Assembly: GCA_035510155.1 (NCBI GenBank)
Contig: DATKHR010000088.1
Location: 1 to 64,000 of the forward strand
Direction of reading: 5' to 3'
Length of the DNA stretch: 64,000 nt
Origin: DATKHR01 sp035510155
Lineage (GTDB): Bacteria > Acidobacteriota > Vicinamibacteria > Vicinamibacterales > CAVVIG01
Shown: piece after piece, positions 1 through 8,175 of the stretch
Numbering within the stretch: the first letter of the stretch is position 1
Layout of the letters: each line of letters begins with the position of its first letter
The notes under the pieces: model-generated
Databases searched by the model: none
The model's input: the letters and a program-made list of their open reading frames with translations, nothing else
Told to the model about the DNA's origin: nothing
Program-made: the position numbers and the translations under genes

Positions 1-65
1 TCCCACACGCCTTTGCAAACGCCGACACCAAGCCGTTCGAGCTGCTGAGCGTGTCAATCAAGTAA
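1..65 (+). CDS. C-terminal end of an unidentified protein (partial)
   Basis: Reading from base 3, the plus strand encodes the last 20 residues of a protein, ending LLSVSIK before a TAA at 63-65. The rest lies outside the window. The piece is too short for a family call. It converges on purK with 36 bp between the stop codons. The frame is open to the window edge, but so short a frame could be chance. Confidence 0.35.
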   Translation, partial: PHAFANADTKPFELLSVSIK

Positions 66-101
66 GGGGTTGTGGCGCGTGGCAGCGTGACGGGTGCGTC
101 A

Positions 102-1244
102 TCAGGTCCGCTTCTGGAGCTCCTCCCGCGCCTCGAGTACCCGACGCCGCGCAGCTTCTGTCGTTGGCCCGAGCGCCGTCAGGTGTCCCATCTTGCGACC
201 GGGACGCGGTTCCACCTTGCCGTAGAGGTGCAGCTTGACGTCCTTCAGCGCGAGCGCCGCCGCCCAGTTCGGTTCCCCCGCACACCAGATGTCGCCGAGG
301 AGGTTCGCCATCGCCGCCGGTTGAAGCAGGTCGGTCGCGCCCAGCGGGAGCCCGCAAATCGCGCGAAGCTGCTGCTCGAACTGCCCGGTGCGGCACGCGT
401 CGAATGTCAAGTGCCCGGAGTTGTGCGGGCGAGGCGCGATCTCGTTCACGAGCAGCCTGCCGTCGCGCGTCACGAAGAACTCGATGCACAGGAGCCCGAC
501 GTAATCGAGGGCATCCATGACGGCGGACGTCGCGTCAATGGCCTGGGCCGCCAGGCGTCGCGGTATATCGGCCGGGGAAACCGAGACATCGAGGATATGA
601 CGGCGATGGACGTTTTCAAAAGGATCGAAAGCGGCGGTCGCGCCGTTCACGCCACGCGCCGCCACAACCGAGATCTCGCGATCGAGATCGACGAACGCCT
701 CGAGGATCGATTCCCGGTGGCCAAGCGTCAGCCACGCGGCGCGGGCCTCCTCGACGCTGGCGGCCACCACCTGGCCCTTGCCGTCATAGCCGAAAGCCGC
801 TGTCTTGAGAATCGCCGGAAAGCCAACGCTCTCAATGGCAGCCGATAATTCTTCACGACTCTGCACGGGAGCAAAGGGCGCGACCGGAATGCCAAGACCG
901 GAGACGAACGTCTTTTCGCGGACGCGGTGCTGCGCGATCGACAAGGCGCGACCACTGGGGCGCACGACGGAGTGGCGCTCGGCAACCTCCGCCGCCGCGG
1001 CCGGCACGTTCTCGAACTCGAACGTGACGACATCCACGCTTTCAGCGAAACGCTTCACCGCATCCAGGTCGTCGTACGACGCGTTGATCTCCACGTCGGC
1101 AATCTGACCGGTCGGCGTGTCGTCCTCGGGCGCGAGCGTATGGACGCGATAGCCGAGCCGTCGCGCCGCCATCGCGAACATGCGGCCGAGCTGGCCGCCG
1201 CCCAACACCCCGATCGTCGAACCGGGTGGGATGATGGAAGTCAT
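102..1244 (-). CDS. purK: N5-carboxyaminoimidazole ribonucleotide synthetase PurK
   Basis: ATP-dependent carboxylation of AIR to N5-CAIR in cytoplasmic purine synthesis. The 380-residue protein is the usual length for PurK. It opens with the nucleotide-binding loop GGGQLGR (residues 15-21), has an ATP-grasp core with a glycine-rich FGYDGKGQ loop, and carries the PurK hallmark NEIAPRPHNSGH near residue 265. The ATG at 1242-1244 was chosen because the conserved domain begins directly after it; the open frame runs further upstream but there reads as purE antisense-frame sequence. It lies 49 bp downstream of purE, whose product isomerises N5-CAIR, so the two should be co-transcribed. Confidence 0.95.
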   Translation of the reverse strand: MTSIIPPGSTIGVLGGGQLGRMFAMAARRLGYRVHTLAPEDDTPTGQIADVEINASYDDLDAVKRFAESVDVVTFEFENVPAAAAEVAERHSVVRPSGRALSIAQHRVREKTFVSGLGIPVAPFAPVQSREELSAAIESVGFPAILKTAAFGYDGKGQVVAASVEEARAAWLTLGHRESILEAFVDLDREISVVAARGVNGATAAFDPFENVHRRHILDVSVSPADIPRRLAAQAIDATSAVMDALDYVGLLCIEFFVTRDGRLLVNEIAPRPHNSGHLTFDACRTGQFEQQLRAICGLPLGATDLLQPAAMANLLGDIWCAGEPNWAAALALKDVKLHLYGKVEPRPGRKMGHLTALGPTTEAARRRVLEAREELQKRT

Positions 1245-1253
1245 CGCCGTTGC

Positions 1254-1295
1254 GGAGTGCGAATCGCGGATTGCGGATTGGCGAGTGCGGACTTC
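1254..1295. repeat. Heptamer tandem array between purE and purK
   Basis: Six consecutive 7-bp units in exact register: ggagtgc, gaatcgc, ggattgc, ggattgg, cgagtgc, ggacttc. The array fills almost all of the purE-purK gap and touches the purE stop codon. It has the same GGATTGC/GAATCGC words as the arrays inside actB. No known element is recognised. Confidence 0.75.
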
Positions 1296-1779
1296 AGGGC
1301 AGATCCTGACTCTTGGCCTCGGCGGCCAGCGCGCTCCTGTACGCCTCGAGCTTCGCGCGCAGGTCGGGACGCGAAACAGCGAGAATCGCAACCGCCAGCA
1401 GCCCCGCGTTCGCGGCTCCGGCACCGCCGATCGCAACTGTCGCAACGGGAACGCCCTTGGGCATCTGCACGATGGAGAGCAAAGCATCGAGACCGTTGAG
1501 CGCCGAGCTCTGTATCGGAACGCCGATGACTGGGAGCACGGTCTGCGACGCCACCATGCCCGGCAGGTGCGCCGCCCCGCCCGCGCCAGCAATAATGACG
1601 GCCAGTCCACGACCGGCCGCGCTCGTGGCGTAATCCGACATCCAGGACGGTGTGCGATGGGCCGACACCACTCTTCGCTCGTGCGGCACGCCGAATTCCA
1701 CCAGAACCTCAGCGGCCTTCTGCATGGTGTCCCAGTCGGACTTGCTGCCCATGATGACGCCAACGAGCGGTGGGGACAT
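1294..1779 (-). CDS. purE: N5-carboxyaminoimidazole ribonucleotide mutase PurE (class I)
   Basis: Converts N5-CAIR to CAIR, the step after PurK. The 161-residue protein has the class I features: phosphate-binding MGSKSDW (10-16), the catalytic-histidine motif SAHRTP with His41, and the GAGGAAHLPGM loop. It is first in a purE-purK pair. The ATG at 1777-1779 lies only 7 bp from an 18-bp perfect palindrome, so a very short or leaderless transcript and palindrome-mediated control are possible. No other pur gene is nearby. Confidence 0.95.
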   Translation of the reverse strand: MSPPLVGVIMGSKSDWDTMQKAAEVLVEFGVPHERRVVSAHRTPSWMSDYATSAAGRGLAVIIAGAGGAAHLPGMVASQTVLPVIGVPIQSSALNGLDALLSIVQMPKGVPVATVAIGGAGAANAGLLAVAILAVSRPDLRAKLEAYRSALAAEAKSQDLP

Positions 1780-1786
1780 GTAGTAG

Positions 1787-1804
1787 CGTTAGGATATCCT
1801 AACG
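1787..1804. promoter_or_regulatory. 18-bp perfect palindrome upstream of purE
   Basis: CGTTAGGATATCCTAACG is a perfect inverted repeat ending 7 bp before the purE start and about 80 bp before the divergent M16 gene. Each half contains a -10-like TAGGAT, so it could be a bidirectional -10 region or an operator for a dimeric repressor. The perfect symmetry is seen directly; the regulator is unknown. Confidence 0.5.
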
Positions 1805-1829
1805 AGCCCGAACGTCGCAGTGTGATCCC

Positions 1830-1885
1830 CGAGCAACGAGCCCCCGAGCCGCGAGTAACGACCGACGAGTAACGAGTAACGAGTA
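1830..1885. repeat. Heptamer array running into the M16 start codon
   Basis: Eight 7-bp units in unbroken register (CGAGCAA, CGAGCCC, CCGAGCC, GCGAGTA, ACGACCG, then ACGAGTA three times). The last A is the A of the ATG of the downstream M16 gene, so the array occupies the position where a ribosome-binding site should be. No Shine-Dalgarno sequence is visible. The same ACGAGTA word precedes coxA. Confidence 0.8.
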
Positions 1886-3252
1886 TGAATCGCGCGCCTC
1901 TTTGTCTGGCAATAGCGCTGGCTTCATCGGCTCTCGCATCACCAGCCCTGGCACAACCTCCGGCGGCTTCGCCACCGAAGCTCGAAGTCAAGTACTCCCA
2001 GTTCACTCTGCCAAACGGACTGAACGTGATCCTTCACGAGGATCATCGCGTCCCGATCGTGACGGTGAACACGTGGTACCGCGTCGGCTCGGCACGCGAG
2101 CGCCCGGGCCGCACAGGCTTTGCTCATCTGTTCGAGCACCTTATGTTCATGGGCTCGGGGCACGTGAAGCCCGGCGAGTTCGACCAATGGCTCGAGGCCA
2201 CCGGCGGCGACAACAACGCTTCCACCGGCAGCGATCGGACCAACTATTGGATCAACGTCCCCTCGAATGCCACCGACCTCGCGCTGTTTCTCGAGTCCGA
2301 CCGCCTCGGCTATCTCTTGGAGGCCATGACACCGAAGAGCGTCGACGCCCAGCGGGACGTCGTCAAGAACGAGCGGCGTCAGAGCATCGAGAACCGGCCG
2401 TACGGCATGGCTGATGTCGTGGTGGGGGAGATGTTGTTTCCCGAAGGGCATCCGTACCACTGGCCGGTCATCGGCTACATGCCGGATCTCACCGCCGCGA
2501 GCTACCAGGACGTGGTCGACTTCTTCAGGAAGTACTACACCCCCTCCAACGCCAGCCTCGTCGTCGCCGGGGACATCGACCCAGCGCGCACACGCGCCGC
2601 GGTCGAGAAGTGGTTCAGTGACGTTAAGCCCGCTCCCTCCGTCTGGCCCATGCCGATCCCGGCGGTCCAGCTGGACAACGTCCAGAAGAAGACGATCACC
2701 GATCGCGTCGAGCTCCCGCGCATTTATCTCGCGTGGATCACGCCACGCCATTTCGAGCCGGGTGACGCTGCCCTCGATGTCGTGGCGGCGGTGCTGACGG
2801 AAGGCAAGAATTCCCGGCTTTACAAGCGGCTGGTGTACGACATGCAAATCGCGCAGGAGGTCACCGCCTTCCAGTCCTCCGCGGAGCTCGCGTCGAACTT
2901 CCAGATCGTCGCAATGCCGCAGCCGGGACACACGATCGCTGAAGTGCAGAAGGTCATCGACGAGGAGCTGCAAAAGCTCCAGAAGGAAGAGCCCACGACG
3001 CGCGAGGTCGAGCGCGCGTTGAACCAGATCGAGGCGTCGTTCTACAACCGGATGGAGCGCGTCGGCGGTTTCGGCGGCGTCGCCGATCAGATGAATTCGT
3101 ATTTCGTCGACGCCGGCGATCCCGACTGGTTCAACGAGGATCTCTCGCGCTATCGCGCGCTGTCGCCCTCCGACATCCGCGCCGCCGCAGCGCGGTTCCT
3201 GCCGCTCGATCGGCGCGTCGAGCTCACCGTCGAGCCGGAGAAACGGCCGTGA
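1885..3252 (+). CDS. Secreted M16 family zinc peptidase (catalytic member)
   Basis: Pitrilysin/insulinase-type metallopeptidase of 455 residues. It has a signal peptide (1-24, ending ASPALAQ), the inverted zinc motif HLFEH (81-85) and a downstream glutamate in KNERR (Glu163) at about the spacing expected for the third ligand. It is followed, with a 4-bp GTGA overlap, by a second M16 protein without the zinc motif, the usual active/inactive pair in which both are needed for the closed chamber. It probably acts in the periplasm. The start codon is formed by the last unit of a heptamer array and lacks a visible ribosome-binding site. Confidence 0.9.
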   Translation: MNRAPLCLAIALASSALASPALAQPPAASPPKLEVKYSQFTLPNGLNVILHEDHRVPIVTVNTWYRVGSARERPGRTGFAHLFEHLMFMGSGHVKPGEFDQWLEATGGDNNASTGSDRTNYWINVPSNATDLALFLESDRLGYLLEAMTPKSVDAQRDVVKNERRQSIENRPYGMADVVVGEMLFPEGHPYHWPVIGYMPDLTAASYQDVVDFFRKYYTPSNASLVVAGDIDPARTRAAVEKWFSDVKPAPSVWPMPIPAVQLDNVQKKTITDRVELPRIYLAWITPRHFEPGDAALDVVAAVLTEGKNSRLYKRLVYDMQIAQEVTAFQSSAELASNFQIVAMPQPGHTIAEVQKVIDEELQKLQKEEPTTREVERALNQIEASFYNRMERVGGFGGVADQMNSYFVDAGDPDWFNEDLSRYRALSPSDIRAAAARFLPLDRRVELTVEPEKRP

Positions 3253-4697
3253 CCGCCCGAATCACGGCTCTTTTCCTGTCTCTCTGCCTCCTCGCCACCA
3301 TCGTCGCGGCCCAGCAAGCCCTCGATCGCAGTCACCCGCCGCAACCAGGGCCCCCACCGGCCCTCCATCTGGCGCCGATTGAGAAGCGTCAACTCTCGAA
3401 CGGTCTGCCCGTGTGGATCGTCGAGGCGCACGAAGTGCCCGTCGCGCAGATCACGCTCCTCGTGACGAAGGGCGGCGCGGACGATCCGCCGCGACGCTTC
3501 GGCCTCGCGAACATGACCGCCGCCATGCTCGAACAGGGCGCCGGGTCACGCTCCGCGCTTCAAATCGCAGACGCCGTCGATTATCTCGGCGCCGACCTGA
3601 CCGCCGCGAGCGGCATCGACTCGTCCGTGTTGCGCCTGCACGTGCCGGTCGCGCGATTAAGCGAAGCGCTGCCCGTGATGGCAGACGTCGCCTTGCGCCC
3701 GACGTTCCCAGGTGACGAGCTCGACCGCCTGCGCCAGCAGCGCCTGACGGCCATCCTCCAGGCGCGCGACGATCCCGCGGCAATCTCGCCCGCCGCCTTC
3801 GCCCGCGTGCTCTATGGCCCCACGCATCGCTATGGGACGCCGGCTGTCGGTTCGGCCGAAGTGATCAAGGCGTTCACGCCAGCGGATTTGAAAGCGTGGT
3901 ACGAAGCCGCGTATCGGCCGGACGACTCCTGGCTCATTGCCGTCGGCGACCTCACGCCCGATCGCCTTCTGCAGCCGCTCGAAACCCATTTCGGCTCCTG
4001 GAAGGCGCCCGCAGCTGGAAGCACGTCGCAGGGGCTTCCACGCGCGGAGCAACCGGCAGCGAGGCAGATTTATCTGATCGACAAACCAGGCGCCCCCCAG
4101 TCACAGATCCGCATCGGCGGCATCGCCGTGGCGCGCTCGACGCCCGACTACTTTCCCCTTCAAGTTCTGAACACGATTCTCGGCGGCTCGTTCACATCGC
4201 GTTTGAACAACAACCTTCGTGAGGTCCACGGCTACGCCTACGGCGCCGGCTCGGGCTTCGACATGCGTGCGGGCCCGGGCCCCTTCGCCGCCTCGGCCGG
4301 CGTGCAGACCGACAAGACCTCCGAGGCGCTCACCGAGTTCTTCAAGGAGCTGAACGACATCCTGAAACCTGTGCCGGCCGACGAGCTCGCGCGCGCGAAG
4401 AACTACGTCGCGCTGAGATTTCCCGGCACCTTCGAGACGACGGCCGACATGTCACGCCGGCTCGAGGATCTCGTCCTCTTTCACCTTCCGGAAGACTACT
4501 ACTCGAAATACATCGACAATATCCAGGCTGTCACCGCTGCCGACGTCCAACGCGTGGCCCAGAAGTACATCCTCCCCAACCGCTTCGCGGTCGTGGTTGT
4601 CGGCGACCGCAAAACGATCGAACCCGGCATCCGCGCGCTGAATCTCGCGCCGATCAAGATCATGGCGATCGACGACGTCTTCGGGCCGAAACCATGA
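3249..4697 (+). CDS. Secreted M16 family protein, non-catalytic partner
   Basis: 482 residues with a signal peptide (MTARITALFLSLCLLATIVAA) and the M16 fold, but where HxxEH should lie it reads FGLANMTAAMLEQ, so it cannot bind zinc. Such members pair with the active M16 subunit encoded just upstream. It starts at a GTG overlapping the upstream stop by 4 bp, and ends overlapping the next ATG by 4 bp, so these genes should be translationally coupled. The substrate is unknown. Confidence 0.88.
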   Translation: MTARITALFLSLCLLATIVAAQQALDRSHPPQPGPPPALHLAPIEKRQLSNGLPVWIVEAHEVPVAQITLLVTKGGADDPPRRFGLANMTAAMLEQGAGSRSALQIADAVDYLGADLTAASGIDSSVLRLHVPVARLSEALPVMADVALRPTFPGDELDRLRQQRLTAILQARDDPAAISPAAFARVLYGPTHRYGTPAVGSAEVIKAFTPADLKAWYEAAYRPDDSWLIAVGDLTPDRLLQPLETHFGSWKAPAAGSTSQGLPRAEQPAARQIYLIDKPGAPQSQIRIGGIAVARSTPDYFPLQVLNTILGGSFTSRLNNNLREVHGYAYGAGSGFDMRAGPGPFAASAGVQTDKTSEALTEFFKELNDILKPVPADELARAKNYVALRFPGTFETTADMSRRLEDLVLFHLPEDYYSKYIDNIQAVTAADVQRVAQKYILPNRFAVVVVGDRKTIEPGIRALNLAPIKIMAIDDVFGPKP

Positions 4698-7321
4698 ATC
4701 TGGAGGGACGCTCGATGGTCAACCTTCCTGGCACTCATTCACGTCGTGTTGTCGCGCTCCTGCTCATGGCCGTCGCCGCACCCCTCGCCTCTCGATCCAA
4801 TCGAGGGGTCGTTGCCGCCCAGCTCCCTTCCCAGCCCGCACCTCAGAAGTCACAAATCGCAACCGGCACAAGCGCCCCTACCTATCTCCTCCCGTCGCCG
4901 GAGATCGTCGCCACCTTCGATGCGCCTCCGCTGCCACAAGTCCTCGTCAGCCCGTCTGGACAGACGCTGGCGATGTTGATGAAGAAGACCAGCAGCCCGT
5001 CGCTTGCCGAGCTGGCGCGACCGACGCTTCGTCTGGCGGGCGCACGCGTCGACCCGAAGAACAACGGTCCCCATCGAACCGCCACGAACGGAGGCGGCTA
5101 CGCGATCACGCTCAAGAGCGTTGCCAGGGGGCGAGGGGCACCCGGACCAGCGGAAGTCGACCGCGAGACGTCAGTGGTATTGCCGCCGGACGCGAGCGTC
5201 TCCAACCTGCGCTTCTCACCCGACGGCGCACATCTCTCGTTCACGAACACCAAAGACTCGAGCATCGAGCTGTGGATTGCTGACACCGCAACCGGCAAGA
5301 CCAGGCTGGCCAGCGGCACGGAGCGACTGAACGCTGCCATGGGCGATCCGTGCCAGTGGCTGTATGACAACGTCACGCTCCTCTGCCAATTCGTGCCGTC
5401 CGGCCGCGGACCGGCGCCGGTCGAGCCGATCGTTCCCACCGGCCCGAACGTGCTGGAGAACCACGACAAAGCGGCGCCCGCCCCAACCTACGAAGACATG
5501 CTCAGGACGACGCACGACGAGGCGGTCTTCGATTACTTTTTCAGGAGCCAGCTCGCGACGGTCGATTCGAGGACGGGACATGTGACGCCGATCGGGCAGC
5601 CGGCAATTTTCGACGAAGTCACGCCATCGCCAGACGATCAGTTCGTCCTTGTTGCCGAGATCAAGCGCCCGTACTCGCACTTGATTCCAATGAACGGTTT
5701 TCCACAGGGCGTCGAGATCTGGAACCGCCGCGGCGGGCTCGCGCGCTCGATCGCCGACGTCCCGTCAAGAGAGGGCGTCCCGCTCACGGGCGTTCGAACC
5801 GGACCGCGAGAGTACAGATGGCGTCCGGACCAGCCGGCGACCGTCATGTGGGTGGAAGCGCTCGACGGCGGCAACCTGCGGAACAATGTGCCGTTCCGCG
5901 ACAAGGTGATGGCGCTGTCGGCGCCCTTCACCGGCGCGCCGGTAGACTTCGCCAAGACCGAATACCGTTTCTCGACCCTGGCGTTCACCGACAAGGGCCT
6001 CGCCCTTCTAAGCGAATCGGACCGGGCCACGCGTCGCGTCCGCACCTGGATTCTTCAACAAGGCGCCGAGCCGCGAAAGTTGTGGGACCGCCGCCAGCAG
6101 GATCGTTACGCAGACCCCGGCACGCCCGTGGTCAAACGCACCAGCGGCGTGACGTCCGGCCCCAGCAGCGGAGCCGGATTCGGGCCGGACCCGGTGGCGC
6201 AACACGCGCCAATCCTGCAGTATGGCGACGCTATCTATCTGACAGGAGAAGGCGCGTCGCCGGAGGGTGACCGCCCGTTCCTCGATCGCTTGGACCTTAA
6301 GACGCTCGCGGCCGAGCGCCTGTTCAGAAGCGATAACCAATCATTCGAAACGGTCGTCACGCTTTTGACCGATGACGGGAAGAGCGTGCTGACTCGGGCA
6401 GAGTCGGTGAGCAACACGCCGAACTACTACACGCGCGCGCTGGGCAGCGCGGAGCCGAGACACGCTGTCACGGCCTTCAAAGATCCACAGGAACTGTTCC
6501 GCGGCGTCGAGCGGCAGCTCATCACCTACGAGCGCAAGGATGGCGTCAAGCTGTCGGCGACGTTGTATCTGCCGCCCGGCTACAGGAAGGATGTTCGGCT
6601 GCCGGTCATTGTTTGGGCCTATCCGCGCGAGTTCTCTGACAGCGACACCGCCAGCCAGGTCGTGGGATCGCCAAACCGCTTCACAATGGTGTCGCCCGGC
6701 AACTCGCACATGTACCTGTTGTTCGCCGGCTACGCCATTCTCGACGGCCCGACCATGCCGATCGTCGGTCCCGGAGAAACCGCGAACGACCACTACGTCG
6801 AGCAGCTCGTCGCAAGCGCGGAAGCGGCCATTGACAAAGTCGTCGAGATGGGCGTCGCCGACCGGAGCCGCGTTGGCATCGGGGGCCACAGTTACGGGGC
6901 GTTCATGACCGCGAACCTGCTCGCGCACTCACGGCTGTTCAGGGCCGGGTTTGCCGAGAGCGGCGCGTACAATCGAACGTTGACGCCGTTCGGATTCCAG
7001 AACGAGCGCCGGACGTTCTGGGAGGTCCCGGATCTCTACGGCAAGACGTCTCCGTTCTTCTACGCCAATCAGGTCAAGGACCCCATCCTTCTGACGCACG
7101 GCGAAATGGACGACAATTCAGGCACGTTCCCCATCCAATCCGAGCGCTTCTACATGGCGCTCAAAGGGCTCGGCGCGACCGTCCGGTACATCACGTTGCC
7201 CTACGAGGCGCATGGCTACGCCGCACGCGAAACCCACCTGCACCTGATCGCCGAGAAGATCGGCTGGTTCGACAAGTACGTGAAGAACGCGGCGCCCAAG
7301 ACAACGACCGAGCAACCCTGA
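4694..7321 (+). CDS. Secreted S9 family prolyl oligopeptidase-type serine peptidase
   Basis: 875 residues: an N-terminal export segment, a beta-propeller region (about 60-600) and a C-terminal alpha/beta hydrolase. The triad can be placed: Ser733 in GGHSYGAF, Asp806 (or 807) in HGEMDDNSG and His840 in YEAHGY. It resembles the glutamyl-endopeptidase-like S9 subgroup. The ATG overlaps the upstream stop by 4 bp; an in-frame ATG at 4715 is an alternative and leaves a more typical signal peptide. It is third in an overlapping peptidase cluster, consistent with extracellular or periplasmic peptide breakdown. Confidence 0.88.
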   Translation: MNLEGRSMVNLPGTHSRRVVALLLMAVAAPLASRSNRGVVAAQLPSQPAPQKSQIATGTSAPTYLLPSPEIVATFDAPPLPQVLVSPSGQTLAMLMKKTSSPSLAELARPTLRLAGARVDPKNNGPHRTATNGGGYAITLKSVARGRGAPGPAEVDRETSVVLPPDASVSNLRFSPDGAHLSFTNTKDSSIELWIADTATGKTRLASGTERLNAAMGDPCQWLYDNVTLLCQFVPSGRGPAPVEPIVPTGPNVLENHDKAAPAPTYEDMLRTTHDEAVFDYFFRSQLATVDSRTGHVTPIGQPAIFDEVTPSPDDQFVLVAEIKRPYSHLIPMNGFPQGVEIWNRRGGLARSIADVPSREGVPLTGVRTGPREYRWRPDQPATVMWVEALDGGNLRNNVPFRDKVMALSAPFTGAPVDFAKTEYRFSTLAFTDKGLALLSESDRATRRVRTWILQQGAEPRKLWDRRQQDRYADPGTPVVKRTSGVTSGPSSGAGFGPDPVAQHAPILQYGDAIYLTGEGASPEGDRPFLDRLDLKTLAAERLFRSDNQSFETVVTLLTDDGKSVLTRAESVSNTPNYYTRALGSAEPRHAVTAFKDPQELFRGVERQLITYERKDGVKLSATLYLPPGYRKDVRLPVIVWAYPREFSDSDTASQVVGSPNRFTMVSPGNSHMYLLFAGYAILDGPTMPIVGPGETANDHYVEQLVASAEAAIDKVVEMGVADRSRVGIGGHSYGAFMTANLLAHSRLFRAGFAESGAYNRTLTPFGFQNERRTFWEVPDLYGKTSPFFYANQVKDPILLTHGEMDDNSGTFPIQSERFYMALKGLGATVRYITLPYEAHGYAARETHLHLIAEKIGWFDKYVKNAAPKTTTEQP

Positions 7322-7383
7322 GGTCGTGAGCGCGATCCTACGGCGTCTGGTAGTAGTCCCGAACGCCCCACTACATTGGGGGT

Positions 7384-8175
7384 TTGGTGCTCCAGGTCGC
7401 CAGTCTGTCCAAGCGATACGGACACCTCGCCGCCCTGAGTGAAGTGTCCTTCGCGATCCGGCCGCGCGAGGTGCTCGGCGTCATCGGACCGAACGGGTCC
7501 GGCAAAACCACGCTCTTCGAATGCCTGGGCGGAGTGCTTCCCGCCGACAGCGGCGCACTGTACAAGATCACTCCGGGGGCCCCTTCCCCCCGGACCCTCA
7601 CTCCGGGGGCCCCTTCTCCGCGGAACGACGCCCGGCCGCTGACATCTGCCGAGCGGATTGCGACGGTCTTCTATCTGCCGGACGCGATCGCCCCGTGGCC
7701 GGAGCAGACGGTCCGCTGGGTGCTCGACTTCACCGCCGGCTACTTCGGCCGCGCCCAGACAGGATCGTACGCCGCAACGCCGAGCGACGTCATCGGCCGC
7801 CTCGATCTTGAACCGCTCCTCGATTCGCGGATCGGAACGCTCTCCAAAGGCCAACGCAAACGGGCGCTGCTGGCCGTCGGGCTCCTCACGCCGCAGCCCA
7901 TCCTGCTCGCCGATGAACCCTTCGAGGGGCTGGACCTTCGGCAGACACGCGAGATCGCCCAGACGCTCCGACACTACGCTGCAGCGGGCCGCACGATGGT
8001 TCTCTCGATCCACCAGATCAGCGACGCAGCCCGCGTGTGCGATCGTTTCGTCCTTTTGAGCGGCGGCCGGACTCGCGGCGAAGGCACGCTCGACGACCTC
8101 GCCCGGCTGGCCGCGTCGCGCGCGGAAGTGAGCGCCGGCACCGATCTCGAGGAGATCTTTCTTGCGCTCACCTGA
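7384..8175 (+). CDS. ABC transporter ATP-binding protein
   Basis: 263-residue nucleotide-binding subunit with Walker A (GPNGSGKTT, about residues 38-46), signature LSKGQRKR and Walker B ILLADEPFEGLD. Between Walker A and the helical domain it carries an extra proline-rich insert of two copies of TPGAPSPR, encoded by a 30-bp direct repeat (7571-7630). The start is a TTG at 7384 or the adjacent GTG at 7387, behind a G-rich ribosome-binding site. It overlaps the permease gene by 14 bp, so the two form one exporter. The substrate cannot be read from the sequence. Confidence 0.88.
   Translation: MVLQVASLSKRYGHLAALSEVSFAIRPREVLGVIGPNGSGKTTLFECLGGVLPADSGALYKITPGAPSPRTLTPGAPSPRNDARPLTSAERIATVFYLPDAIAPWPEQTVRWVLDFTAGYFGRAQTGSYAATPSDVIGRLDLEPLLDSRIGTLSKGQRKRALLAVGLLTPQPILLADEPFEGLDLRQTREIAQTLRHYAAAGRTMVLSIHQISDAARVCDRFVLLSGGRTRGEGTLDDLARLAASRAEVSAGTDLEEIFLALT
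7571..7630. repeat. Two 30-bp direct repeats inside the ABC ATPase gene
   Basis: Two adjacent copies of a 30-bp unit starting CTCCGGGGGCCCCTTC, at 7571 and 7601, differing at a few positions. Being a multiple of three it adds ten residues per copy (TPGAPSPR plus two). The CCGGGGGCCCC word recurs in inverted orientation at the agmatinase/permease boundary near 26350. Confidence 0.8.

Noticed and set aside
1830..1885. Heptamer arrays as CRISPR repeats
   Set aside because: Units are contiguous 7-mers without spacers, and no cas genes are present.
1939..2973. Long minus-strand frame opposite the M16 gene
   Set aside because: GC-rich antisense shadow; the plus-strand frame has a signal peptide and the zinc motif.
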